From positions 1-43,619 of the forward strand of contig CANHRS010000016.1 in the NCBI GenBank assembly GCA_947463445.1: a DNA stretch of 43,619 nt, written 5' to 3'. This DNA is from Flavobacteriia bacterium. GTDB taxonomy: Bacteria > Bacteroidota > Bacteroidia > Flavobacteriales_D > Crocinitomicaceae. The notes under the pieces were generated by a model, which worked only from the letters and a program-made list of their open reading frames with translations, was not told the origin of the DNA and did not search any database. A program made the position numbers and the translations under genes. Positions 1-8,233 of the stretch are shown piece after piece (position 1 is the first letter of the stretch; every line of letters starts with the position of its first letter).

Positions 1-93
1 TATTAGACATTAGACACTAGACTTCAGACACTAGAAATTAGATTTTGATTTAAATTAATTGATTCTAATTTTAGTCTAAAGTCTAAAGTCTCA
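1..93. repeat. 7-base-period inverted array (TTAGACT family), gene-less copy
   Basis: Positions 3-42 read as successive 7-base units of the form TTAGACA, TTAGACA, CTAGACT, TCAGACA, CTAGAAA, TTAGA. Positions 73-93 hold three units of the opposite orientation, AGTCTAA, AGTCTAA, AGTCTCA. The AT-rich centre (43-72) is itself bounded by AAATTAGA and TCTAATTT-like sequence, so the whole piece can fold as a long imperfect hairpin. The last unit contains the TGA stop codon (91-93 on the minus strand) of the LuxE-like gene. The array may extend beyond base 1. The same heptamers flank the S23-type gene near 36.6-37.1 kb. Confidence 0.8.
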
Positions 94-1047
94 TTCAATT
101 AATAGATTACAACCACGAATGTCAGAATTATCAAATCTCCCCATGAGTTGAAAAGTTGAACCAAAAGATTTACCTAAATCTTGGGTTGCTATAAACGAAC
201 AAGAATAAAGATTAGCAAGATCGATAACATTTATACCTCCTGTTTTACCTTCAGGCTCCATACTCAATGCATCATTTACATCTCGGATGAGAATTTTCAT
301 CCAAGGTGGGGTAGTGAAAACACCTTCTTTGTCACTATATGCTTGGGATAATAGTTCGCTCATACCGTATTCTGAAGCGATATAATTGACATGTAAACCT
401 TTTTTTAATTCTGCATGAAGTTCTTCTTTGGTTAATTCTTTTCTCCTGCCTTTCATTCCACCTGTTTCGATAATGGTAGCTTGAGAAAGATCTAATTGTT
501 GTTCCGCTAAATCGAGTAGGGCATAACTAACACCAAATACCACTACTTTTTTTCCTAATACAAGTGCACTTTGATACGTTGTTTTAATTTTTTCTAAATC
601 ATTCAGATAAAAACCAGATAACGGATTGTTGGTTAATTTAATTAATGAATTAACCATATATACCAAGCTTGATTCCCCTTGTTCTATATAGTTTGGTAAC
701 AATGCAATAATTATTTGATCTTCTGGGTTTCCAAGTTGATCTCGGTAGGTAGGTTCAAAAGAGTGCTCATACAAGGAAAGTGATTCGATGTAATGGGTAC
801 TTCTATTACCGCCGGTTCCACTACTTTTAAATTTTATTTCTATATTTTTTTGAAAACTTCTAATTTCATGTGTTTTGAAAAAAGAAATTGGTAGAAAAGG
901 GATTTCAGCACATGAAGTAGGATTATGTTTTCCAAGATAATCTACAAATTGTTTATATACAGGATTATTTCGGTATTGAAATTGAAATACTTCAAGTGCA
1001 ATTTCTTCGAAATTAGAATTTGTAACCGAAAAGATCTTATTTTTCAA
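91..1047 (-). CDS. LuxE-like acyl-protein synthetase family protein
   Basis: This 318-residue protein resembles the LuxE/acyl-protein synthetase family, a branch of the adenylate-forming enzymes that activates a carboxylic acid as acyl-AMP. The clearest motif is SSGTGGNRSTHY starting at residue 75, the Ser/Thr/Gly-rich phosphate-binding loop of such enzymes. Further conserved-looking blocks are ETGGMKGRRKEL and SEYGMSELLSQAY, matching the later adenylation-domain motifs. No signal peptide is seen, so it should be cytoplasmic. It is the last gene of a minus-strand operon: its ATG immediately follows the hflX stop codon with no gap. The substrate is unknown; relatives in Bacteroidota are often annotated only as acyl transferase. 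No lux reductase or transferase partner lies nearby, so light production is not implied. Its stop codon lies inside the 7-base repeat array. Confidence 0.75.
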   Translation of the reverse strand: MKNKIFSVTNSNFEEIALEVFQFQYRNNPVYKQFVDYLGKHNPTSCAEIPFLPISFFKTHEIRSFQKNIEIKFKSSGTGGNRSTHYIESLSLYEHSFEPTYRDQLGNPEDQIIIALLPNYIEQGESSLVYMVNSLIKLTNNPLSGFYLNDLEKIKTTYQSALVLGKKVVVFGVSYALLDLAEQQLDLSQATIIETGGMKGRRKELTKEELHAELKKGLHVNYIASEYGMSELLSQAYSDKEGVFTTPPWMKILIRDVNDALSMEPEGKTGGINVIDLANLYSCSFIATQDLGKSFGSTFQLMGRFDNSDIRGCNLLIE

Positions 1048-2247
1048 TTAATATAAAAAATGATGGTAAGGATAACGAATTTTAAATACTTCTTTGACAG
1101 CCTCGTAAACAATCGTTTTAAATTCTTCGATGTTTACTTTATTTTCCGCTGAGATAAACACACAATTTTTATTATTCATTTTAGACATCCAAGTTTTCTT
1201 TAATTCTTCTAAAGAAATATTTTCACGTGTACTTGGACTCAAATCATCTTCATCTTTTTCAACATGCGTAAAAGCATCCATTTTATTGAAAACTACAATT
1301 GTAGGTTTTTCGGAGTTGTCAATTTCAGCCAAAGTTTCATTTACCACGTTGAATTGGTCTTCAAAATTTGGATGTGAAATGTCTAAGACGTGAATTAATA
1401 AATCAGCTTCCCTAACTTCGTCAAGCGTAGATTTAAACGATTCTATCAATTGATGCGGAAGTTTTCGGATAAATCCTACAGTGTCGGTTAATAAAAAAGG
1501 TAAGTTTTCGATTACTACTTTACGGACGGTGGTGTCTAATGTAGCAAACAACTTGTTTTCAGCAAATACATCGGATTTACTGATTAAGTTCATAATCGTG
1601 CTCTTACCAACGTTCGTATAGCCAACTAGTGCTACCCGAACAAGTTGTCCTCGATTCCCTCGTTGAATCGACATTTGTTTGTCAATTTCTTGTAGCTTTT
1701 CTTTCATTAACGAAATGCGCATCTGTATTACCCGTCTATCGCTCTCAATTTGAGATTCTCCAGGACCACGTAAACCAATACCTCCTTTTTGTCTTTCCAG
1801 GTGTGTCCACATACGTGTAAGCCTTGGAAGCATATATTGTAATTGCGCTAATTCTACCTGTGTTTTAGCATGGGAGGTTCTTGCACGACTAGCAAAAATA
1901 TCTAGAATTAATATGTTTCGGTCAAGAATCTTACATTCTAATTCACGTTCAATATTTCGTAATTGGGAAGGCGAAAGTTCATCATCAAAAATGACCATTT
2001 CGATTTTTTCTCGCTGGATGTATTCCTTTATTTCCTCTAATTTACCAGTCCCAACAAATGTTTTAGGGTTTTGCATAGGTAATTTTTGCAAAAAACGTTT
2101 TACGGTAATTGCACCGGCGGTGTGCGCAAGGAATTCAAGTTCATCGAGATATTCATTTGCCGTTTCGTCACTTGTTTTTTGCGTAACTACTCCAACAATG
2201 ACACAAGTTTCTTCAACGTGATCTACAACAACGTGTCCTTCTTCCAT
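1048..2247 (-). CDS. hflX: GTPase HflX
   Basis: HflX is a ribosome-associated GTPase that in other bacteria splits stalled 70S ribosomes, notably after heat or antibiotic stress. The 399-residue protein has the N-terminal HflX domain with FDDELSPSQLRNIE near residue 87, a helical linker with the Gly-rich GGIGLRGPGESQIE block near residue 155, and a G domain with the P-loop GYTNVGKST at 209-217, the DTVGF G3 motif and the NKMD G4 motif. Length is normal for the family. The ATG overlaps the stop codon of the upstream cytochrome gene by one base (TAATG arrangement), so translational coupling is likely. The gene sits in a five-gene operon otherwise made of small envelope proteins and a LuxE-like protein, an unusual setting for hflX. 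Confidence 0.95.
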   Translation of the reverse strand: MEEGHVVVDHVEETCVIVGVVTQKTSDETANEYLDELEFLAHTAGAITVKRFLQKLPMQNPKTFVGTGKLEEIKEYIQREKIEMVIFDDELSPSQLRNIERELECKILDRNILILDIFASRARTSHAKTQVELAQLQYMLPRLTRMWTHLERQKGGIGLRGPGESQIESDRRVIQMRISLMKEKLQEIDKQMSIQRGNRGQLVRVALVGYTNVGKSTIMNLISKSDVFAENKLFATLDTTVRKVVIENLPFLLTDTVGFIRKLPHQLIESFKSTLDEVREADLLIHVLDISHPNFEDQFNVVNETLAEIDNSEKPTIVVFNKMDAFTHVEKDEDDLSPSTRENISLEELKKTWMSKMNNKNCVFISAENKVNIEEFKTIVYEAVKEVFKIRYPYHHFLY

Positions 2248-2585
2248 TAATTTCTTAGGGATTTAACAAAAGTGACTAAAGCGTCTATTTCTGTTTTTGA
2301 TTGTATAATATCTTTAAAAGGCATCATACCTTTTTCATTTCCATTTTTGATGGTCGATGAAACTTGTGCATCAGTCATCCTACTAATTTTTAAGTTAGCA
2401 GCACCTGAAATTCCTTTTGTTCCATCCATACCATGACACGCTTCGCAATGAAGTGTATATAATGCTTTTGCATTTATTTCTTTCGTAGGAGAAGTTTGCT
2501 CGAAATTGCTTTCAGTAGATTTGGAAGTACACGCTGAAAATAACTGCAATAAAACGAACGAAAAAAACACTACTCTTAGAACCAT
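2247..2585 (-). CDS. Lipoprotein c-type cytochrome
   Basis: A 112-residue protein with a short hydrophobic leader ending in the lipobox LFSAC (Cys19), followed by a single class I cytochrome c domain. Haem attachment is shown by CEACHG (Cys47, Cys50, His51), and GMMPF at about residues 86-90 supplies the likely axial methionine. It should be anchored on the periplasmic side of a membrane and carry electrons. The gene overlaps the upstream membrane-protein gene by 10 bases and hflX by the stop/start bases, so the three are translated as a unit. The neighbouring small membrane protein with several histidines is a plausible redox partner, but that pairing is inferred from position only. Confidence 0.85.
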   Translation of the reverse strand: MVLRVVFFSFVLLQLFSACTSKSTESNFEQTSPTKEINAKALYTLHCEACHGMDGTKGISGAANLKISRMTDAQVSSTIKNGNEKGMMPFKDIIQSKTEIDALVTFVKSLRN

Positions 2586-3010
2586 CCTGCGCCTAAATTT
2601 CTAAATGGCCATGGAATTGCTGCTAAAATGATGAGTAAGCCAATTAAATACCATTTACCAATTGTTTGATGTTTGGAATATGGAGCTTCTACTTTCTCTG
2701 CTTTTTTACGTCCAATAGTTACGATTACTAATGCAGCTAACATCATTACAAAATGTTCCATCCCGTAAAATCGCAGCATTGGTTGTTTCATCCATCCTTC
2801 TATAAATTTTACTTTATCACTAGTGAAATATAAAATTAAACCTAATAACAATTGCGTGTGTAACGATATCATCGTGAATAGATTAATCATTTTATCTTTC
2901 TTCACGTAAAGTGAAACACCTTTTTTAGAAAAAGCATTTACAATTGCAACAATTAATAAAATTAAAGCTACCCAACGTAGTCCCGAGTGTGCGTGTTTTA
3001 AAATTTCCAT
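2576..3010 (-). CDS. Small four-helix membrane protein, possible b-type haem protein
   Basis: A 144-residue integral membrane protein with about four hydrophobic segments (roughly residues 10-27, 42-63, 82-99 and 118-134). Histidines fall in or near the membrane segments: His6 and His8 in KHAHSGLRW, His51 in SLHTQLLLG, His86 in GMEHFVMM and His113. This arrangement, repeated in similar Bacteroidota proteins, suggests haem b ligation, but no named family can be fixed from the sequence alone. It lies between a tiny lipoprotein gene and a lipoprotein cytochrome c gene, overlapping the latter by 10 bases. A role passing electrons from the membrane to the cytochrome is a reasonable guess; no quinone site or complex partner is visible. 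Confidence 0.65.
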   Translation of the reverse strand: MEILKHAHSGLRWVALILLIVAIVNAFSKKGVSLYVKKDKMINLFTMISLHTQLLLGLILYFTSDKVKFIEGWMKQPMLRFYGMEHFVMMLAALVIVTIGRKKAEKVEAPYSKHQTIGKWYLIGLLIILAAIPWPFRNLGAGWF

Positions 3011-3012
3011 AG

Positions 3013-3198
3013 TTATTTTTTTAGGGTTTCTAATGCTTCTACATCTTCATCTAATTCTTGCATTTCTTTTTCCAATGCTTTATCTTCTTCGGACATTTCT
3101 ACTTTTTTAGGAGCTGTTTTTTTAGGTTTTGGCGCCTCAGAACAAGCAGTTATTAGAGAAAATAAAAGAACTCCAACAGTATAAACAGTTTTTTTCAT
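3013..3198 (-). CDS. Small charged lipoprotein
   Basis: A 61-residue protein with an N-terminal signal ending in the lipobox LITAC (Cys19). The mature part is short and highly charged: a Pro/Lys-rich stretch followed by a Glu/Asp-rich helix (SEEDKALEKEMQELDEDV) that could form a coiled coil. No enzymatic motif is present. It is the first gene of the minus-strand operon leading to hflX, two bases upstream of the membrane-protein gene, and is transcribed divergently from the superoxide dismutase gene. Function unknown; a small envelope accessory protein is the most that can be said. Confidence 0.7.
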   Translation of the reverse strand: MKKTVYTVGVLLFSLITACSEAPKPKKTAPKKVEMSEEDKALEKEMQELDEDVEALETLKK

Positions 3199-3300
3199 GT
3201 TGTAAATTTTTGTAGGTTAAAATTAACGTTTTTTTATGAACCATGTTAGGCATATTGGAAAAACTATGTAATTTTAACAGCAAATTATAAAACAATTATT

Positions 3301-3900
3301 ATGGCTTTTGAATTACCTAAATTACCTTATGCATACGATGCTTTGGAACCACATATCGATGCAAGAACAATGGAGATACACCATTCAAAACATCACCAAG
3401 CGTATATTACTAACTTAAATGCTGCTATCGCAGGTACAGATTTAGAAGGTAAATCGATTGAAGAAATAATGTTAGTATGCAAAGACAAGCCAGCAGTTAG
3501 AAATAACGGTGGAGGTTTTTGGAATCATAATTTATTTTGGGAAGTAATGGCTCCAAATGCAGGCGGTCTTCCTACTGGTGAATTAGCTTCTGCAATTGAT
3601 ACTGCATTTGGTTCGTTTGAATCATTCAAAGAAGAGTTTGCTAAAGCTGGAGCAACTCGTTTCGGTTCTGGATGGGCTTGGTTGTGCGTAGAAGATGGAA
3701 AATTAGTAGTTTGTTCTACACCAAATCAAGATAATCCGTTGATGGGTGAAGGTTGTACTGGAACACCAATTTTAGCAATGGATGTTTGGGAACATGCTTA
3801 CTATTTAAATTACCAAAATAGAAGACCTGATTATATCAATGCGTTTTTCAATGTAATTAATTGGACTATTGTAGCAGAAAAATTTGCTGCAGCAAAATAA
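3301..3900 (+). CDS. sodA: Superoxide dismutase, Mn-type
   Basis: Converts superoxide to oxygen and hydrogen peroxide. The 199-residue protein has both Fe/Mn-SOD domains. Metal ligands are visible as His27 (MEIHHSKHH), His76 ([10 protein letters not shown]), Asp161 and His165 ([18 protein letters not shown]). Gly in GGGFWNH and Gln143 in PNQDNPL are the pattern of Mn-type rather than Fe-type enzymes, though cambialistic use cannot be excluded. There is no signal peptide, so it acts in the cytoplasm. The gene stands alone, divergent from the hflX operon and convergent with the NifU-like gene, with which it shares a bidirectional hairpin terminator. Confidence 0.95.
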   Translation: MAFELPKLPYAYDALEPHIDARTMEIHHSKHHQAYITNLNAAIAGTDLEGKSIEEIMLVCKDKPAVRNNGGGFWNHNLFWEVMAPNAGGLPTGELASAIDTAFGSFESFKEEFAKAGATRFGSGWAWLCVEDGKLVVCSTPNQDNPLMGEGCTGTPILAMDVWEHAYYLNYQNRRPDYINAFFNVINWTIVAEKFAAAK

Positions 3901-3935
3901 TGTAGATCAGATTAGTAGAAATTTATTTTCTATAT

Positions 3936-3973
3936 AACACAAAAGGCTGTCTAATTAGGCAGCCTTTTGTGTT
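3936..3973. terminator. Bidirectional terminator between sodA and the NifU-like gene
   Basis: Arms AACACAAAAGGCTG (3936-3949) and CAGCCTTTTGTGTT (3960-3973) are exact reverse complements, with further partial pairing in the 10-base loop region. A-rich and T-rich flanks make it a terminator in both directions. On the minus strand the hairpin begins inside the TAA stop codon of the NifU-like gene (3972-3974). Confidence 0.9.
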
Positions 3974-4229
3974 ATACTAATTCTAAATCATCCACTGAAA
4001 TAACACCCTTAATTTGTGGTGTTAATTTTAATAACGCCTCTTCTAGTCCTGCTTTTAATGTCATTACACTCATGGAGCAAGAACTACATGCTCCAAGCAG
4101 TTTAACGCGAACAATACCCTCTTCTGTAATGTCAATAAGTTCCATATCACCTCCGTCATCATGTAAAAATGGACGTAATTGATCCATGGAAACCTTTACT
4201 ATATCAATTAGTTCTTCGTGCGTATGCAT
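3972..4229 (-). CDS. NifU C-terminal-domain iron-sulfur scaffold protein
   Basis: An 85-residue protein consisting only of the NifU C-terminal (Nfu) domain. The cluster-binding CxxC is seen in LLGACSSCSMSVMTLKAGLE. Such proteins accept a 4Fe-4S cluster and hand it to target enzymes. The N-terminal motif DQLRPFLHDDGGDMELIDI is typical of the family. It has no A-type or thioredoxin-like extension as in NfuA of other groups. The gene follows mrp with a one-base gap, so the two are probably translated from one message, consistent with both being cluster carriers. The stop codon lies in the terminator hairpin shared with sodA. Confidence 0.9.
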   Translation of the reverse strand: MHTHEELIDIVKVSMDQLRPFLHDDGGDMELIDITEEGIVRVKLLGACSSCSMSVMTLKAGLEEALLKLTPQIKGVISVDDLELV

Positions 4230-4230
4230 T

Positions 4231-5298
4231 TTATTTTTTCTTAAAGGATTCTAACGTAGTTAAAAAAGTGTTTGTCAGTTCGTCAAATGCTTGTGAAGTA
4301 GGTGTGTTTTCTTGAAATACTGCAGGTCTTCCAACATCTCCAGCCTCACGCACAGATTGAACGAGTGGTATATGGCCAAGAAATGGAATGTTCATACCTT
4401 CTGCTAAATTTTTAGCGCCATCTCTTCCAAAAATGTAGTATTTATTTTCTGGTAATTCTGCAGGTGTGAACCAAGCCATATTTTCAATCAAACCAATAAC
4501 AGGAACATTAATGTTTTCTAATTTAAACATATTGACTCCTTTTCTAGCATCCGCTAATGCAATTTCTTGCGGTGTACTTACGATTACTGCTCCATCTAAT
4601 GGAACAGTCTGTACTAGTGATAAGTGAATATCTCCAGTTCCAGGAGGTAAGTCGATCAATAAGAAGTCTAATTCGCCCCAGTGTGCGTCGGTAAATAACT
4701 GTGTCAATGCTTTTGCAGCCATAGGACCTCTCCAAACTACTGCATTATCTTGATCGGTGAAAAAACCAATCGATAAAAGTTTGATACCATGGTTTTCAAC
4801 AGGATTTATTTTACCTTCACCGTCAATATCAATCATGGTTGGACGTTCACCTACAACATCAAACATAGTAGGCATGGAAGGACCATAAATATCCGCATCA
4901 ACAATACCGACTTTATAGCCAGCTTTGGTTAATCCTCCTGCTAAGTTTGCTGTCACCGTAGATTTTCCAACACCACCTTTACCAGAGGCAATAGCGATGA
5001 TATTTTTAACTTCTGGTAATATTTTTCTTCGTGCAGCTATACTCTCAGCAGGAAGTCCTTTTACAATTGTAGTGTATTCAATTTCTTTTCCAAATACATT
5101 TTTTAAATTGTATTCAATGAGTTCTTGTAGTCTTTTTCTAGCGTGTAATGCAGGATTAGAAACAAAGACCTCTAAGTGAATTTTTGAATCACCAATTTCT
5201 ATTTTTTCTACCAAATTTGCAGATACAATGTCTTTTTTTAAGTCAGGTTCAATGACATTCGAAAGAACATTCAGTATTTCTTCTCTTGTTATAGACAT
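4231..5298 (-). CDS. mrp: Mrp/ApbC-type P-loop ATPase, iron-sulfur cluster carrier
   Basis: A 355-residue Mrp/NBP35-family protein that binds ATP and delivers Fe-S clusters to apoproteins. Residues about 1-75 form the MIP18/DUF59 domain, followed by the deviant Walker A SGKGGVGKS (105-113), the VDADIYGPSMP block and LLIDLPPGTGD. The segment that in many Mrp proteins holds a CxxC pair (after the ENM motif) here reads ENMAWFTPAELPENKYYIF (272-290), without cysteines. The gene is co-directional with the downstream Nfu-domain gene (one-base gap), which could supply the missing cysteines. Upstream (5299-5311) only a short gap separates it from a lipoprotein gene, so the three probably share a transcript. 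Confidence 0.93.
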   Translation of the reverse strand: MSITREEILNVLSNVIEPDLKKDIVSANLVEKIEIGDSKIHLEVFVSNPALHARKRLQELIEYNLKNVFGKEIEYTTIVKGLPAESIAARRKILPEVKNIIAIASGKGGVGKSTVTANLAGGLTKAGYKVGIVDADIYGPSMPTMFDVVGERPTMIDIDGEGKINPVENHGIKLLSIGFFTDQDNAVVWRGPMAAKALTQLFTDAHWGELDFLLIDLPPGTGDIHLSLVQTVPLDGAVIVSTPQEIALADARKGVNMFKLENINVPVIGLIENMAWFTPAELPENKYYIFGRDGAKNLAEGMNIPFLGHIPLVQSVREAGDVGRPAVFQENTPTSQAFDELTNTFLTTLESFKKK

Positions 5299-5311
5299 AA
5301 GAAAATTGGAA

Positions 5312-5899
5312 TTAGTTAGTGGATTTAATTTCGTGTATGGAGTTTATGCACTTTTCTTGTAATTCTACAATTTCTTTCGATGACCCACCATCATTTGTTT
5401 CAAAAGTATAAATAACATTATGGATAGTTTTTGTCATAAACAAGTGATACGATTTATGTTCGATACCAACATTCTTTGGGGCATTTTTCTTTCCTTTAAC
5501 ATTTAATCTACGCTCGTATATTAAGGTGGTAGGTGTTTTTTTGATGAATTTCACATTGTAAAACTCTAAACTCTTTAGTTTTTTAACTTCAGCATTTAAA
5601 ATTTCTTTATCTGAACCCCAGTCGTTTATAACTAGCTCAAAATTAGGTCCAACTTGTAAATCCCACAAGAAATCACCTTCTGTATGTGTAACTTCTACTT
5701 TGGTTGAAGCACCGATATTAGAAGTTTCATCTGGTAATAATATACTAGCTGGAATATCGTATGGTTTTAGTGAAAATTTATTAAAATCTAGTAATGCTTC
5801 ATCTACACCTTCACTCTCTTTGTTATCTACCGAATCTGTACACGCTGTAAATGTTAAACAACTGATAGATAAATAATAAATGATATGCTTAATTTTCAT
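5312..5899 (-). CDS. Hypothetical lipoprotein
   Basis: The reading frame is open from 5938, but the Met at 5899 is preferred. It begins the signal sequence MKIKHIIYYLSISCLTFTAC with lipobox FTAC, and a -7 promoter element lies at 5928-5935, inside the longer reading. The resulting 195-residue protein has an acidic N-terminus and a mixed alpha/beta-looking body with motifs such as TEGDFLWDLQVGPNFEL and VIYTFETNDGGSSKEIVELQ. No family is recognised. It lies 13 bases upstream of mrp on the same strand; nothing else in the sequence ties its role to Fe-S assembly. Confidence 0.7.
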   Translation of the reverse strand: MKIKHIIYYLSISCLTFTACTDSVDNKESEGVDEALLDFNKFSLKPYDIPASILLPDETSNIGASTKVEVTHTEGDFLWDLQVGPNFELVINDWGSDKEILNAEVKKLKSLEFYNVKFIKKTPTTLIYERRLNVKGKKNAPKNVGIEHKSYHLFMTKTIHNVIYTFETNDGGSSKEIVELQEKCINSIHEIKSTN

Positions 5900-5927
5900 G
5901 TTACTAATATTTCTAGATTTGACAGAG

Positions 5928-5935
5928 CAAATATA
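5928..5935 (-). promoter_or_regulatory. Bacteroidota -7 promoter element
   Basis: Minus-strand TATATTTG matches the Bacteroidota housekeeping -7 consensus TAnnTTTG, 28 bases upstream of the lipoprotein ATG at 5899. No clear -33 TTTG is visible at the usual distance. Its position argues against translation starting at 5938. Confidence 0.5.
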
Positions 5936-6086
5936 CAATTTATGCGTATAAGAAATACAATTTGGACAACCTATACTTCGTTAAATACGTGTACTGAAAA
6001 GCTAAATATTTATCAGATATTCATTTTTTTTGCTTAAACAATCTTAATTTTACAATTAGAATTACTAATTATAACCTAATCTACAC

Positions 6087-8210
6087 ATGAGAATTTTTTT
6101 GTCTTTGTCTTTGTTTTTACTCGTTTTTAGTTCTTTCGCACAAAAAAAAGAGCTTACATTATCTGAATCAGTATTGCAACAATATAGAGCACTGGGACCG
6201 GATAAAATGCATGGTTTCTCGTGGATTCCAAATACAACGAAATATAGTTTTTTGAAAGATAAATTCACTACGCTTAATATTGTAGCAATAAAAGATACTA
6301 CAGTTTTAAATTCGATTTCAATTGCTGAAATTAATGCAGTGTTGGGTACAGACTTCAAAAATTTCTTCGGATATAGTTGGAAGAGTGAGCAAGAAATACT
6401 TTTACATGCTGGCAGTAAATATTATGCATTTAATTTTGTTACTAAAAAAGGTCAAAAAACCATTGAACTTCCTGAAAATGCTGAAAATATAGATTTCGTT
6501 TCCGGAAATGAGGCTGTTGCATTTACCCAACAAAATAATTTAGTTATTCTAAAAAATAGCGAATTGATTCAAGTTACAGCTAATTCAGATAAAAATATTG
6601 TATCTGGTAAATTTTTTGCGCGTAACGAGTTTGGTATCTCAAAAGGTACATTTTGGTCACCAAACGCTAACCTAATTGCTTTTTATCAGAAAGATGAAAC
6701 AGATGTTCATAATTATCCTTTATTAGATATAGAATCTACACCAGGAGAATTGATTTCCATCAAATATCCGATGGCAGGACAAAAATCGGAAAAACCTAAA
6801 GTTGGAATTTACGATTTAAGAACTAAAAAAACGGTATTTATTTCCCCAAGAGGTAAGTCAGACGATTATTTAACCAATTTAGCATGGACACCGGACGAAA
6901 AGCAGGTAGTTATTGTTGAATTAAATCGAGGTCAAAATCATTTTTGGGTAAATGTCTATGATGCTGTTTCTGGTGAATTCATTCGTTCTCTATTCGATGA
7001 AAAAAACGACAAATGGGTGGAACCAGAAAATCCAGTGTTTTTCCCATCTAAATCTTCCAATAATTTTATATGGATTTCACAAAGAGATGGATTTAATAAT
7101 TTATACTACTACGATTGGAATGGTAAATTAAAACAGCAATTGACGTATAATAAATTTGTTGCAAAAAATATTGTGGGTACAATTAATAAAGAAACAGAAG
7201 TTGTTTTTATGGCTACTGGCGAGAGTCCTTTAGATATGCAATATTTTGCGGTGAATTTGAAAGGAAAACAACGATTAATAACTAAGTCTTCGGGTACGCA
7301 TACCTTACAAATTGGTCTAGATGGGAATTATTTTATGGATGAATATTCTAGTCATTCTGTTCCTTCTAAATCCTTATTGTTAAACGCGAAAGGGGATGTC
7401 GTGAAAGAATTATTGGTTTCGTCGGATAAACTTGCGAATTACAAAATTGGTATAACTGAAATAAGTAGTATAAATGGGGTAGATGGTACAAAGTTGTTTA
7501 CACGTTTAATTAAACCTAGTAATTTTGATCCAACAAAAAAATATCCTGTGATGGTGTATGTGTATGGAGGTCCACATGCACAAATGATTCAAAATGAATG
7601 GTTGGATGGTTCCAACTTATGGATGCATTGGATGGCTGAAAAAGGTTATTTAGTGTTTACCTTAGATAATCGTGGTTCTGGGAATCGTGGTTTTGCTTTT
7701 GAAAGTGGTATTCATCGTCAACTTGGTACTATCGAGATGGAAGATCAGTTACAAGGAGTGAATTATTTGAAATCTTTACCATTTGTGGATTCAACAAGGC
7801 TAGCTGTTCACGGGTGGAGTTTTGGTGGATTTATGACAACCTCCTTAATGTTACGTAAACCAGGAACTTTTAAAGTAGGTGTGGCAGGAGGACCAGTAAC
7901 CGATTGGAAGTTTTATGAAATTATGTATGGCGAAAGATACATGGATCTACCAGAAGAGAATGTAGAAGGTTACAAAAATGCTTGTTTGATGAACTATACT
8001 AAAAATCTTAAAGGAAATTTATTATTGATTCATGGGACTGTCGATGATGTAGTAGTTATGCAACATAATTATTCATTAATTAAGCAGTTTGTAGAAGATG
8101 GTGTACAAATGGACTTTTTCCCTTATCCGATGCATCCACACAATGTAATGGGAAAAGATCGAGTGCATTTGATAGAGAAAATCTTGACCTACATACTCAA
8201 AAACAACTAA
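6087..8210 (+). CDS. S9 family prolyl oligopeptidase, dipeptidyl-peptidase IV type
   Basis: A 707-residue exported serine peptidase. The leader MRIFLSLSLFLLVFSSFAQ is a signal peptide. The DPP-IV N-terminal beta-propeller domain covers roughly residues 40-480, with the family-typical FWSPNANLIAFYQKDE and WVEPENPVFFPS blocks. The C-terminal alpha/beta-hydrolase peptidase domain holds the catalytic triad: Ser578 in HGWSFGGFM, Asp653/654 in HGTVDDVV and His685 in YPMHPHNV. Such enzymes remove Xaa-Pro dipeptides from peptides in the periplasm. Length and domain order are normal. It precedes the 2-oxoacid dehydrogenase gene by 23 bases; peptide breakdown feeding branched-chain amino acid oxidation would fit, but co-transcription is only inferred. 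Confidence 0.92.
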   Translation: MRIFLSLSLFLLVFSSFAQKKELTLSESVLQQYRALGPDKMHGFSWIPNTTKYSFLKDKFTTLNIVAIKDTTVLNSISIAEINAVLGTDFKNFFGYSWKSEQEILLHAGSKYYAFNFVTKKGQKTIELPENAENIDFVSGNEAVAFTQQNNLVILKNSELIQVTANSDKNIVSGKFFARNEFGISKGTFWSPNANLIAFYQKDETDVHNYPLLDIESTPGELISIKYPMAGQKSEKPKVGIYDLRTKKTVFISPRGKSDDYLTNLAWTPDEKQVVIVELNRGQNHFWVNVYDAVSGEFIRSLFDEKNDKWVEPENPVFFPSKSSNNFIWISQRDGFNNLYYYDWNGKLKQQLTYNKFVAKNIVGTINKETEVVFMATGESPLDMQYFAVNLKGKQRLITKSSGTHTLQIGLDGNYFMDEYSSHSVPSKSLLLNAKGDVVKELLVSSDKLANYKIGITEISSINGVDGTKLFTRLIKPSNFDPTKKYPVMVYVYGGPHAQMIQNEWLDGSNLWMHWMAEKGYLVFTLDNRGSGNRGFAFESGIHRQLGTIEMEDQLQGVNYLKSLPFVDSTRLAVHGWSFGGFMTTSLMLRKPGTFKVGVAGGPVTDWKFYEIMYGERYMDLPEENVEGYKNACLMNYTKNLKGNLLLIHGTVDDVVVMQHNYSLIKQFVEDGVQMDFFPYPMHPHNVMGKDRVHLIEKILTYILKNN

Positions 8211-8233
8211 ACCGATTTTAAGGATTCAACGAT

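Noticed and set aside
91-1047. Bacterial luciferase operon
   Set aside because: Only a LuxE-like enzyme is present, without LuxA, B, C or D.
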